From Phycisphaeraceae bacterium (GTDB lineage: Bacteria > Planctomycetota > Phycisphaerae > Phycisphaerales > Phycisphaeraceae): DNA of 58,776 nucleotides. Location: NCBI GenBank assembly GCA_029260615.1, contig JAJDCX010000032.1, forward strand, positions 1-58,776. The letters are read 5' to 3'. Positions 16,955-24,745 of this stretch are shown here, one piece after another. How positions within the stretch are numbered: position 1 is the stretch's first letter; every line of letters starts with the position of its first letter. The notes beneath the pieces are model-generated. The model made no database searches, was not told the DNA's origin, and saw only the letters and a program-made list of their open reading frames with translations. The position numbers and the translations under genes were made by a program.

Positions 16955-17644
16955 ATGTCATCTCGCAACCTATTCACCACCTTGTTCGTAGCCGCTGTGT
17001 CCGTAAATGCCTCCAGCCAGATATACGCCGTACCCACGCAGATGACCCACTTTGACACACCCAACTGCGACACCCTGTTCATCCCCGACGATGTCCATGA
17101 GATCGGCGATGTCGCGGGTTTTCCGTCAAACGAGGCGCTGTTCGCAACCGACTTAGGCCAAACATCACTGAGTTCCTGCCTGAATTCTGACGACCCAACC
17201 GTCCCCAATGTGGTAGTCGATATAAGAAACCTCTCCGGGATCGCTTGGGAAGAGGTCTGGTACGTCGCCGATCCTGACACCACCATTTCCAACTACGACG
17301 GCGAGGCCAACGAACTCCCATTCTCTCCGATCCAAGAGGCGTTCCGGATCGACAACGATATCCTTGATCCCGGTGGTTTCAACCACGCGCTGATTTTCGA
17401 AAGCATCACCGCCGACGGCATCTGGGAAATCAACGAGACATGGCAGTTCATCATACAGGACTACTCCAACCTCTCGGGCCTGTCAGCAGCTGACTTCAAT
17501 TCCATCGGCGTCGGCGACAATTCGCCTAACCTCGGGATCAACGATTCCTCCGGCAGCATCATCGCCGTCACAAAAGTACCCGAGCCCGCGTCGCTAACGC
17601 TGCTGACACTCGGTGCGTTGGTTAGTGTCAGACGCCGGCACTAG
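16955..17644 (+). CDS. PEP-CTERM exported protein (paralogue of the next gene)
   Basis: ATG 16955, with AGGAG at 16943-16947, is chosen over an upstream in-frame start. The signal peptide ends near SQIYA. The mature protein begins with a cysteine-containing FDTPNCDTLFIPDDVHEIG segment, has WYVADPDTTISNYDG, and ends in VPEPASLTLLTLGALVSV and RRRH. WYVADPDTTISNYDG matches HYVADPATTFSNFDG in the next gene, and the overall plan is the same, so they form a second duplicated pair. Confidence 0.84.
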   Translation: MSSRNLFTTLFVAAVSVNASSQIYAVPTQMTHFDTPNCDTLFIPDDVHEIGDVAGFPSNEALFATDLGQTSLSSCLNSDDPTVPNVVVDIRNLSGIAWEEVWYVADPDTTISNYDGEANELPFSPIQEAFRIDNDILDPGGFNHALIFESITADGIWEINETWQFIIQDYSNLSGLSAADFNSIGVGDNSPNLGINDSSGSIIAVTKVPEPASLTLLTLGALVSVRRRH

Positions 17645-17685
17645 GAGCTTCCGTGAACACCGTAACCCCTAAAGGTAACTAGGCT

Positions 17686-18327
17686 ATGACACGCAATCAC
17701 AACATAAACATCCTCGCCGTGATTACCGCCCTGACGACGAGCATACATGCCTCGGCCTCACCCACGACGATCACGCACCAGGACCTGTCAGACTGCGATA
17801 CGCTGGGGCCACTGCCTAACGTGATGGATGAGTTGGGCACCGTGGTGTTTCCCGCCGACGAGTTGATATCGGCCGTTGCCAACGTGACATCGATCGATGC
17901 CTGTCCGTTGAACTCCAGCGTCAACATCCCCAACGCACTGCTGGTCATTACCAATCTGACCAATCTATCTTTCACGGATCTGCACTACGTGGCGGATCCC
18001 GCCACAACTTTTTCCAACTTCGACGGCCTGATCAACGGCGAGGAAGCGGTGGTGATCGACAACGTGGGGGTCAACCGGCCGCTGATCGCGGAGATCGGCG
18101 GGACCCAGCCGTTAGTTTTTGAGCCCGGTGAGACATGGGAGATCGTGCTGGATGACTGGTTCAGCGCCATCGGCTTAAACGCCGCTGATCTTAGCTCGAT
18201 CGGCGTACCCAGCATCATCGCGCCCGACCCGTCCAGCGGCAGCATCGTTGCGAATGTAGTCCCCGAACCGGCCAGTCTGGCGCTGATGTCCTTAGCCACA
18301 CTGACACTTCTAAAAAGAACGCGCTAG
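17686..18327 (+). CDS. PEP-CTERM exported protein (paralogue of the preceding gene)
   Basis: The 213-residue protein has a signal peptide with cleavage near SASA, an early DLSDCDTLGPLPNVMDELG segment, HYVADPATTFSNFDG and FEPGETWEIVLDD, and a tail of VPEPASLALMSLATLTLL with KRTR. Both cysteines of the mature part are at positions equivalent to those in its neighbour, consistent with a shared disulfide. The next ORF starts 2 nt after its stop. Confidence 0.84.
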   Translation: MTRNHNINILAVITALTTSIHASASPTTITHQDLSDCDTLGPLPNVMDELGTVVFPADELISAVANVTSIDACPLNSSVNIPNALLVITNLTNLSFTDLHYVADPATTFSNFDGLINGEEAVVIDNVGVNRPLIAEIGGTQPLVFEPGETWEIVLDDWFSAIGLNAADLSSIGVPSIIAPDPSSGSIVANVVPEPASLALMSLATLTLLKRTR

Positions 18328-18329
18328 TC

Positions 18330-18545
18330 ATGAAACGCTTCCAAGCTGCAATTGCCCTAGTCGTCAGTTTAACTCTTCTGCCAACCATGGTCAGCGCAGC
18401 TACGCTGGCATTCGACTGGGCAGCCGATCCTGCTTACCTCACCAGTTGGCAGAACGGCAACGGCATCGACGATGGCAGCACGCGCGGCCAGTCATTGGAC
18501 GGGGATATTGATGGCTTTGGGAGGGCGTGGGGGGTATGGGATTAG
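18330..18545 (+). CDS. Short exported ORF, probably a truncated gene
   Basis: It starts 2 nt after the preceding stop. Its first 22 residues form a clean signal peptide (MKRFQAAIALVVSLTLLP, cleavage near VSAA), but the protein ends after 71 residues without a PEP-CTERM tail. Other frames downstream do not restore one. The run GGGAGGGCGTGGGGGG near the stop is prone to frameshift. I read it as the remnant of another array member; a genuine small secreted protein is the alternative. Confidence 0.45.
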   Translation: MKRFQAAIALVVSLTLLPTMVSAATLAFDWAADPAYLTSWQNGNGIDDGSTRGQSLDGDIDGFGRAWGVWD

Positions 18546-18739
18546 GGGGGCTTGCACTCGTGAGGCGTGGTCGTGGCTCGGTTCCACAGCCAGCGAATCA
18601 CCCGGCCAAGATGAAGGGAGAAAGCCAACGAAGAAACGACCAAGTGTAAACGTACACCCTGTAAGGAGGAAGCGATAGCTGAGAAACGATGTGCTTCAGA
18701 CACATGCAACATAGCTCACACTCAAGAAGGAGAATGACC

Positions 18740-19417
18740 ATGACACGCATCACCAAAATCTCGATGGCAACTCTAGCAGCATTTGTGTTTGTTATTATTG
18801 CGGGATTACCAGCGGCGCACGCGACCCACTTCGCCGGCGGTGAAATCATCTACAGAAGTGGAGCAAGCACCGGGCCACCGACCACCTACAACACAATCGA
18901 CATTGAGCTGGTAGCCCTAAGCCTGACCAGCAGCGATCCCAACGGGAACGTCGTGCCGCTGCCTCCTCCCGGCCAGACGTTTCAGATCGACAGCTTCTTC
19001 GACGTTTTCTACGAAGTAAGTATCGGTGGGGGCACCTTCCAGATTGATTCGTTCTTTGACATCACCTACCGGGTGAGCCCCGGTAACACCACCGGGAGTT
19101 GGGATACCGAGATGGTCTCGATGTCTCTGACCGGCCAAGCCCCTGGCGGTCCAGTGATCGAGATCCGTGAGTCCCCGACACTGCCGTCGCCGGGCCAGAT
19201 CGTTGTATCTGACCTGCCCGATGGGACGTTCCAGATCGATAGCTTCTTCGATGTCTTCACCGAGATCAGTATCGACGGCGGACCCTTCGTCCCGGCAGAC
19301 AGTTCCACCCGGATCGTCATGAACGCTCAAGTCCCCGAGCCCGCCTCGCTGGCGCTGATGGGGCTCGGCATGCTGACGGCGGTGCGACGACACAGAGCAG
19401 GTAACCGCTGCACATGA
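18740..19417 (+). CDS. PEP-CTERM exported protein with repeated FQIDSFFD motif
   Basis: ATG 18740 lies 7 nt after AGGAG and is preferred over 18734 and 18689. The signal peptide ends near AAHA. The mature protein contains the decapeptide-like motif TFQIDSFFDVF three times (once as FFDITY), each followed by a similar beta-strand pattern, so the core is an internal triplication. The tail is VPEPASLALMGLGMLTAV then RRHRAG. Last gene of the eight-gene array; it faces the icd gene, whose stop is 35 nt away. Confidence 0.85.
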   Translation: MTRITKISMATLAAFVFVIIAGLPAAHATHFAGGEIIYRSGASTGPPTTYNTIDIELVALSLTSSDPNGNVVPLPPPGQTFQIDSFFDVFYEVSIGGGTFQIDSFFDITYRVSPGNTTGSWDTEMVSMSLTGQAPGGPVIEIRESPTLPSPGQIVVSDLPDGTFQIDSFFDVFTEISIDGGPFVPADSSTRIVMNAQVPEPASLALMGLGMLTAVRRHRAGNRCT

Positions 19418-19452
19418 ACGCCAGAAAATCTACACATGGGTTATGTCTGGTG

Positions 19453-20481
19453 TCAGGCCAAGCGTTCAATAACGGCGTCCGCAAACGCGTCGGTGCCGAG
19501 GGTGCCGCCTAGGTCACGGGTCTTTTGGTTGTCTTGCAGAGCCTGGTTGTAGGCGTTCTTGATGGCGTTGGCGGCTTTGAGGCAGCGGTCGTCCTTGCGG
19601 GTCTCGGCGAGGTGGTTGAGCATCATCACACCGGACATCAGTAGGGCAAGCGGATTGGCAATGCCTTGTCCTGCGATGTCCGGGGCACTGCCGTGGACCG
19701 CTTCGAATATCGAATCTTCGACTCCGATGTTGGAGCCGGGGACAACGCCCAGGCCGCCGACCAGCCCGGCAGTAAGATCACTGATAACGTCCCCGTAGAG
19801 GTTTTCCATCAGCAGCAGGTCGAACTGCGTGGGGTCTTGGACAAGCTTCATGCAGCCGGCGTCGATGATCTGGGTTTCGTAGGGAATCTCGGAGAACTCG
19901 CTCTCGTGGACTTCCTTGACACAATCCAAAAACAGCCCGTCGCTGAGTTTGAGAATGTTGGCTTTGTGGAAGACGGTGACCTTCTTGCGGCCGCGTTTCT
20001 TAGCGTACTTGAAAGCCTGCTCAGCGATGCGGGTGCAGGCGGTCCGGGTAGCGATCTTAAGGCTGGTCACGACCCCCGAGGTGATCTCGTTTTCTACCCC
20101 GGCGTACAGGCCCTCGGTGTTCTCCCGGAAGATAACCAGATCGACATCCTCGTAACGAGTGGGAACACCAGGGAGGCTGCGGACGGGGCGGATAGCGGCG
20201 TAGAGGTCCAGCTTCTTGCGGAGTTGGACGTTAACGGAGGTAAAACCTTTGCCGACGGGGGTGGTGCAGGGGCCCTTGAGCGCAACGTGGTGTTCACGCA
20301 CAGCGTCGATGGTGGATTGGGGCAACACCTCGCCCCCGGCTTCGAGCGCGGCGATACCCGCATGATGCTCGTGGAAAGCCACCGGGGCGTTGGCGGCTTT
20401 AAGGATCTTGAGGACGGCGGCAGACACGGCAGGGCCGATGCCATCGCCAGGGATCAGAACGGCTTGATGGATGGTTGGCAT
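19453..20481 (-). CDS. icd: NAD-dependent isocitrate dehydrogenase (IDH/IPMDH family)
   Basis: Oxidative decarboxylation of isocitrate to 2-oxoglutarate. The N-terminal AVLIPGDGIGP, SVNVQLRKKLDLYAAIRPVR, the family motif FRENTEGLYAGVENEI, and NLYGDVISDLTAGLVGGLGV are all present, followed by FEAVHGSAPDIAGQGIANP. The LYAAIRPVRSLPGV and RYEDVDLVI segments match the NAD-type isocitrate dehydrogenases rather than LeuB. The length (342 aa) fits. A leuD gene is present elsewhere in the window (50301-50861), so a 3-isopropylmalate dehydrogenase role cannot be fully excluded. Confidence 0.88.
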   Translation of the reverse strand: MPTIHQAVLIPGDGIGPAVSAAVLKILKAANAPVAFHEHHAGIAALEAGGEVLPQSTIDAVREHHVALKGPCTTPVGKGFTSVNVQLRKKLDLYAAIRPVRSLPGVPTRYEDVDLVIFRENTEGLYAGVENEITSGVVTSLKIATRTACTRIAEQAFKYAKKRGRKKVTVFHKANILKLSDGLFLDCVKEVHESEFSEIPYETQIIDAGCMKLVQDPTQFDLLLMENLYGDVISDLTAGLVGGLGVVPGSNIGVEDSIFEAVHGSAPDIAGQGIANPLALLMSGVMMLNHLAETRKDDRCLKAANAIKNAYNQALQDNQKTRDLGGTLGTDAFADAVIERLA

Positions 20482-20790
20482 GGCGGACAGTGTAGCGAGG
20501 TGCGCAGAAGATGCACGGACAAGCGACGAATCATGTCGGGAGGCGGGTGTGACTTCTTATAGGCAAACGACCAGACGGTAGCCGACCGTGCTAAAGCGGA
20601 GGATAAGAGACGCCGTATCCCAGCGATCGGATCAAGTCGCGGGTGGAATCTGTGGTGTTAGAGCATTCTCAATCCAAGTGTATCGCCCCCCAGTTCATAG
20701 CTGCGGGCTTACAGCCCGCAGGACCGCCATCTGTAAGATGGCGGCTATCAATAACCGCTACAGTTGAACAGGGAGTGCTATAGCCCAAGC
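20482..20790. other. Intergenic region with paired hairpin repeats
   Basis: About 310 bases. The only clear content is the pair of hairpins at 20702-20744 described separately. No promoter for icd was recognised with confidence. Confidence 0.5.
20702..20744. repeat. Two adjacent perfect 8-bp hairpins
   Basis: TGCGGGCT (20702-20709) pairs with AGCCCGCA (20713-20720), and CCGCCATC (20724-20731) pairs with GATGGCGG (20737-20744). The two loops carry inverted versions of TTACAG. They lie between the 3' end of the membrane protein gene and the 5' end of icd. Their form is that of a dispersed intergenic repeat; only this copy is present in the window. Confidence 0.65.
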
Positions 20791-21819
20791 CTAACGGGGT
20801 TGTTGGGCGGCCTGCTGGCCCGCGGCCCGCTCTCGCAAAAGGTCGATGCGTTCGCGGACTTCCTCAGCCATCCGGGTGTTGGGGAAGTCTCGGATGATCT
20901 GCTCACCGACACGGATGGATTTGAGCCATTCCTTGTCGTGGACCGCCATCTTGAATTGCACGCCCAGGTTGTCACGTTTCTTGCCGATGACGCCGCGTGC
21001 GACTTCACGGAAGGGTTCGGCCTCACGCTCGGTGAGGTAACTGTCTAGTTCCGTGAGCAGGGCGATGGCCCCATCGACGTCGTCTTTCTGCGCGGCGGCG
21101 AGGAAGTCGCGTTCGATCTGTTGCTTATAAGCCTCTTGGGCCTTGCGGACGTATTCGTCGACCTGGGCGACACGCAGATTCTCCGGATAGATCCGCTTGA
21201 TCTTCAAGGCATCGGACAAAGCCTGTGGGAAGTCGTGTGCGGCGATGATCTGATCGAGCCGCTGCAGCAGGACGGTGATCCGTGCGTCGATGACGGTGCT
21301 GCGAGCGGACATGATCTGCTCGCGGAATTCCTCCGCCTCCTCGCGGTAGCCGAAAGTCTGACTCATCTCCTGGACGAGGACCAAGGCGGCGTCAAAGTCC
21401 TTGCGCGTGATGTCGTCGGTGATCGCCTCACGCAATGCGTTGACGTCTTCCTGCCGGTAAGCGATGCGTTTGGCGGTGTCGCTGAGGAGCATGCGGTCGC
21501 TGATAATCTGTAGCTGGGTCAAGACGTCGCCGCTATTTTCGGCGGTGGATTGTCTTGCGGATGCTCGGCCGTAGATCCCCAGTCGCACAGCAGCGGCCAT
21601 AAGGGTGTACGCACTGGCCATCGCTAGCAGGATGCTAAAAATGTACGCCGCATAGCTGGCCACCATCGCGGTCGCCGGTTCAGCGAAGCTGACCTTGGAG
21701 AGCACGATCGAGGCGGCGAGTGCAACCACCGCCGACCCAACCATCAACAGGGCTGCGGCAACAAAGAGGCCGTCAGGCGTGGCGAAGAAAGAATTGCGTT
21801 TGGCAGGCTGATCGGGCAT
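20791..21819 (-). CDS. Membrane-anchored TPR-like helical-repeat protein
   Basis: Two hydrophobic segments near the N-terminus (GLFVAAALLMVGSAVVAL and YAAYIFSILLAMASAYTLM) are followed by about 230 residues of amphipathic helices with a repeating layout: DFDAALVLVQEMSQTF, DFPQALSDALKIKRIYP, DVDGAIALLTELDSYL and EWLKSIRVGEQIIRDFP. These look like degenerate tetratricopeptide repeats ending each time in a short loop. The C-terminus is Ala/Gln-rich. Probably a cytoplasmic scaffold held to the membrane; partners unknown. Confidence 0.7.
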   Translation of the reverse strand: MPDQPAKRNSFFATPDGLFVAAALLMVGSAVVALAASIVLSKVSFAEPATAMVASYAAYIFSILLAMASAYTLMAAAVRLGIYGRASARQSTAENSGDVLTQLQIISDRMLLSDTAKRIAYRQEDVNALREAITDDITRKDFDAALVLVQEMSQTFGYREEAEEFREQIMSARSTVIDARITVLLQRLDQIIAAHDFPQALSDALKIKRIYPENLRVAQVDEYVRKAQEAYKQQIERDFLAAAQKDDVDGAIALLTELDSYLTEREAEPFREVARGVIGKKRDNLGVQFKMAVHDKEWLKSIRVGEQIIRDFPNTRMAEEVRERIDLLRERAAGQQAAQQPR

Positions 21820-21946
21820 CGGTTGACCCTTATCGTAAAGAAATCAAAATTCACAGTCCGAAGCTACTTGTCGCTGTCGGGTCCGTCAAACCCAAGCGGG
21901 CCGGTTTATCGTCTTCGGCCCATCGGGGCCTGGCATTGTCGTGCTG

Positions 21947-22336
21947 CTAGAACGACCCCGGTGTGGGCTCGCTGGAGCCGCTGCAATCGAATTCCGTCGG
22001 GACCAGACACATGAACTTCAAGACGTCTTGGCCGGTGTTTATGAATTGGTGCGTCTGGTTGGCGGGGATATATAGGACGTCGCCCGCCTTGGCCGAGGTG
22101 TCCTGGGATTCGTCCTCACTGGTGCCCACCGCCGCCTGACCCTGCATAATCAAGATCTCGTGCTCGTAGTTGTGCTGGTGCCTGGGCGTGTGTCCGCCGG
22201 GCTGAACCTCAAATAAACGCATGGCAAAGTTCGGGGCACCGTCATCTTGGCCAACCATCAGCCGCATCGTGACCATCGACGCACCGGGCATGTCCATGGA
22301 ACGGGCTTGGGTATCTTCGGGCTTGCGGATGAGCAT
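21947..22336 (-). CDS. Small cupin-domain protein
   Basis: A 129-residue single cupin barrel. Motif 1 is GGHTPRHQHNYEHEILIMQG, with three His and one Glu placed as metal ligands, and motif 2 is AGDVLYIPANQTHQFINTG with the fourth His. This fits a metal-binding cupin such as a small isomerase or dioxygenase, or a sensor. The C-terminus (CSGSSEPTPGSF) is unstructured. The substrate cannot be predicted from sequence. Confidence 0.85.
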   Translation of the reverse strand: MLIRKPEDTQARSMDMPGASMVTMRLMVGQDDGAPNFAMRLFEVQPGGHTPRHQHNYEHEILIMQGQAAVGTSEDESQDTSAKAGDVLYIPANQTHQFINTGQDVLKFMCLVPTEFDCSGSSEPTPGSF

Positions 22337-22535
22337 GGCAGATCCTTAGTAGAGCTTAAGCCCTATTGTAATCACAGGTTCGGCTAAAAGCGATGTGTAT
22401 TTGAGCCGGACTGGTCAGACCAGGCAGGTAAAGGGCCCACAGGTGCCAAGTATAAGGCTTGCGGGTGATAGGGGGCGGTAGGGGAGTTATCCCAGAGGAC
22501 TGTTCGAGGACTATGTGGGAACCATTCCGCGAGGG

Positions 22536-23279
22536 CTATCCCCGGTGGATAACCTTGCTCTGTATGGACAGGCCGCAGGCGGTGCAGCGGGTTTTGCCGG
22601 TCTTCTTTTTGGCGTCCCATTGCAGCGGGCCGTCCGCGAGCATGGCCGAGGCGGCGTGGACACAGAAGCCGTCGGGAGTGGTTGCCCCGAAGGTGTACTC
22701 GTTTTTAGTGGAACACCCGGTGAGGCATTTGCCATTACGTCCGGTGAGTTTGACGGACCAGCAGGGGGTAGCGGTGGGGCCCGAGCCTTGGGATGTAGAT
22801 ACCCCAGCCGTGTCGCCCGCGACGTCTGCCTTGTGGTCCATCGCCAGGTTGGCTAATTCATCGGCACGTTGGTTGCCTTCACGGCGGACGTGCTGGATCT
22901 CCCAATGATCGAAAGTATCCAGCCGTTTGATCGCCTCCTGGTATAGCAGCTTGAGGTCCGGGGACTTCACCCGGTACTGCCCGGTGATCTGGCGGACGAG
23001 CAATTCCGAGTCGCTGTGGATATCCAGTGAAGTGCCACCCAACTCGCTGGCCTGCTTGAGAGAATGAAGCAGCCCCTGGTATTCGGCAACATTGTTGGTG
23101 CATTTACCCAGGAAGTAACCGGCCTCATGCAAAGTCTTGCCGGTCTCGCAAGCAACGATAGTCACCCCAGCAGAAGCCGGGCCTGGGTTGCCTCGCGAGC
23201 CGCCATCGAAGTGGATCGTGAGTTTCAAGATCGAGGTTTCCCGGATGCGTGGTTCAAGTGGTGTAGGTTGCCGCGTCAA
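22536..23279 (-). CDS. RNase HI-family protein with C-terminal Cys-rich domain
   Basis: Residues about 20-150 form an RNase HI domain: IHFDGGSRGNPGPASAG (first catalytic Asp), NNVAEYQGLLHSL (Glu), DIHSDSELLVRQITG (Asp) and REGNQRADELANLAMD (last Asp). All four acidic residues are present. The C-terminal 85 residues form a second unit (GKCLTGCSTKNEYTF, PDGFCVHAASAML, CTACGLSIQ) whose spacing resembles the uncharacterised TIGR04076 family. The start at 23279 is a TTG; a TTG at 23228 directly before the domain is an alternative. The protein could remove RNA from RNA-DNA hybrids; the partner domain has no known role. Confidence 0.82.
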   Translation of the reverse strand: MTRQPTPLEPRIRETSILKLTIHFDGGSRGNPGPASAGVTIVACETGKTLHEAGYFLGKCTNNVAEYQGLLHSLKQASELGGTSLDIHSDSELLVRQITGQYRVKSPDLKLLYQEAIKRLDTFDHWEIQHVRREGNQRADELANLAMDHKADVAGDTAGVSTSQGSGPTATPCWSVKLTGRNGKCLTGCSTKNEYTFGATTPDGFCVHAASAMLADGPLQWDAKKKTGKTRCTACGLSIQSKVIHRG

Positions 23280-23307
23280 ACGACGGGGCCAGCCCGTGGG
23301 TGGCTAC

Positions 23308-24060
23308 TTACTTGGCACCGATCTCAGCCTTCAATTCCTGCTTAATATAGAGAAACCGGTTGCAGCTTGGACAAGTAATTAACTCATCCGGCTTCACCAT
23401 CACAGCGTTCACACGCTCGATCGGCAGTTCCATGTAGCAGCCGTTGCAGGTGTATTCCCGGCGGCGGCGGTCCTGCTCCTCGATCTGACCGAGGGTTTCC
23501 CCCTCGTAGTGGTCCGCAAGGCGCTCAAAAGTTGTCAGGATGTCCCCAGGCATCTCGGCGGCTGCGGCCTCGCGCTTAGAGGTCGTTTCATCCAGTTGCA
23601 CACCAACCTCGTCCTTGGCGCTCTGGACCTCGGTCTTGGCGGATTCGACGAGCTTCGCCTGGTTATCAACCTGAGTCTTGATCTCCCCAAGCCGTGCCTT
23701 AAGCTCGTCCGCAGCGGTCATCTTCCCAAGGGCCTGGTCTTCCAGCTTCCCTTTCTCATCTTTGAGCGTATTCACCTCGACCAGCATGGCCGAATATTCT
23801 TTGTTATTACGCACGCTGTTCATCTGCTCACGCAGCTTGGCCACGCGTTCCTCAGCGTCGGTCGACTGGTGCTCGAGCGTGGCGAATTCGGCCTGCGCGT
23901 GCTTGAACTGGTCGGACAACTCCGACTGCTGCTGGCGCAGTTGCGCCAGTTTCTTGTCTTGTAGGGTAAGCCGGCGGGTGGCGGCGTCCAAGCGGGTTCG
24001 TAGGCCCCGTACCTGTTGATCGAGCAGGAATAAGTCGTATAGCTTTTCTTGAAGCGACAA
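23308..24060 (-). CDS. Coiled-coil protein with C4 zinc ribbon (DUF164/CT398-like)
   Basis: About 190 residues of long coiled coil (EKLYDLFLLDQQVRGL onward, rich in Leu, Glu, Gln, Lys) lead into a zinc ribbon, CNGCYMEL plus CPSCNRFLY, the architecture of the CT398/HP0958-type family. HP0958 in Helicobacter is a flagellar and RpoN chaperone; whether that role holds here is unknown, though a sigma-54 activator is in this window. TTG at 24060 with GGAG upstream gives the usual N-terminus; a longer in-frame start at 24111 exists. The RNase HI gene follows on the same strand after 28 nt. Confidence 0.82.
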   Translation of the reverse strand: MSLQEKLYDLFLLDQQVRGLRTRLDAATRRLTLQDKKLAQLRQQQSELSDQFKHAQAEFATLEHQSTDAEERVAKLREQMNSVRNNKEYSAMLVEVNTLKDEKGKLEDQALGKMTAADELKARLGEIKTQVDNQAKLVESAKTEVQSAKDEVGVQLDETTSKREAAAAEMPGDILTTFERLADHYEGETLGQIEEQDRRRREYTCNGCYMELPIERVNAVMVKPDELITCPSCNRFLYIKQELKAEIGAK

Positions 24061-24243
24061 CGCGGGTCTCCATGAGGATCGTGTTCCACCGAGCATTGAA
24101 TCATAGCACATCCAAAGCCCTTAGGGGGAGCCGCCCCCAAATCACCCCCGGAGGAACCCCCTGACTATCCCTGGCATGCCCACAAGACAGCCCCGCTAAG
24201 GCTTTTTTTCAGTGATCTCACAGCGTTAAGGCCTGTTTATAGG

Positions 24244-24272
24244 TTGCCGTATAGAGCCGCTGAACGTATACT
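24244..24272 (+). promoter_or_regulatory. Sigma-70-type promoter of tRNA-Ala
   Basis: TTGCCG (24244-24249), a 17-nt spacer and TATACT (24267-24272). The start of transcription would be about 15 nt before the mature tRNA. Confidence 0.6.
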
Positions 24273-24294
24273 CCCCGCGCCGGGTCGACAATAC

Positions 24295-24367
24295 GGGGCT
24301 GTAGCTCAGTTGGGAGAGCGTCTGTATGGCATACAGAAGGTCGCAGGTTCGATCCCTGTCAGCTCCA
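24295..24367 (+). tRNA. tRNA-Ala (GGC anticodon)
   Basis: The 73-nt sequence folds into a full cloverleaf: acceptor GGGGCTG with CAGCTCC and A73, D arm GCTC/GAGC, anticodon stem TCTGT/ACAGA with loop ATGGCAT (anticodon GGC), five-base variable loop, and T arm GCAGG TTCGATC CCTGT. The acceptor contains one G-U pair at 3-70, the alanine identity element. CCA is not encoded. Confidence 0.96.
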
Positions 24368-24400
24368 CTTACATAAGCCAAAGGGCCTAAGGCAAACAAA

Positions 24401-24428
24401 AGCGATCCAGAGATGGGTCGTTTTTTTT
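24401..24428 (+). terminator. Rho-independent terminator after tRNA-Ala
   Basis: CGATCC pairs with GGGTCG around a six-base AGAGAT loop, followed by eight T residues. Confidence 0.85.
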
Positions 24429-24486
24429 ATTGGATGTACGGCGAGGATGGCGGGAGGCAAAGCCTTGAATTGCCCCGTGCCTGCAT

Positions 24487-24531
24487 CAAAAAAAACGCTT
24501 CGGACGGCTGTGCACCGCGCCCGAAGCGTTT
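24487..24531 (-). terminator. Terminator of the PEP-CTERM gene at 24746-25645
   Basis: AACGCTTCGG (24494-24503) pairs with CCGAAGCGTT (24521-24530); on the minus strand the hairpin is followed by a run of T (A8 at 24488-24495 on the plus strand). The remainder of 24532-24745 holds nothing recognisable. Confidence 0.75.
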
Positions 24532-24745
24532 GTGGGTTGGGGCTCCGGGCAGGCCTCCCTGGGAGGCGACCTTACAGGACCCCTAGCAAACTACACCGAT
24601 CAAAAATTCAGACCGGGGGGATTATTACGGTCAACTTGCGAGGCATTGCCGGGTACGTACTCACTGGATACCCATCAGGCTCGCTGTTGCGCCAGCGTGG
24701 CGAATACGCGGGGTGACTTCTTGGCCAACTCCGCGAGTCACGCCA

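Noticed and set aside
19666..20562. 298-codon plus-strand ORF
   Set aside because: Antisense to the conserved isocitrate dehydrogenase gene, no domain and no ribosome-binding site.
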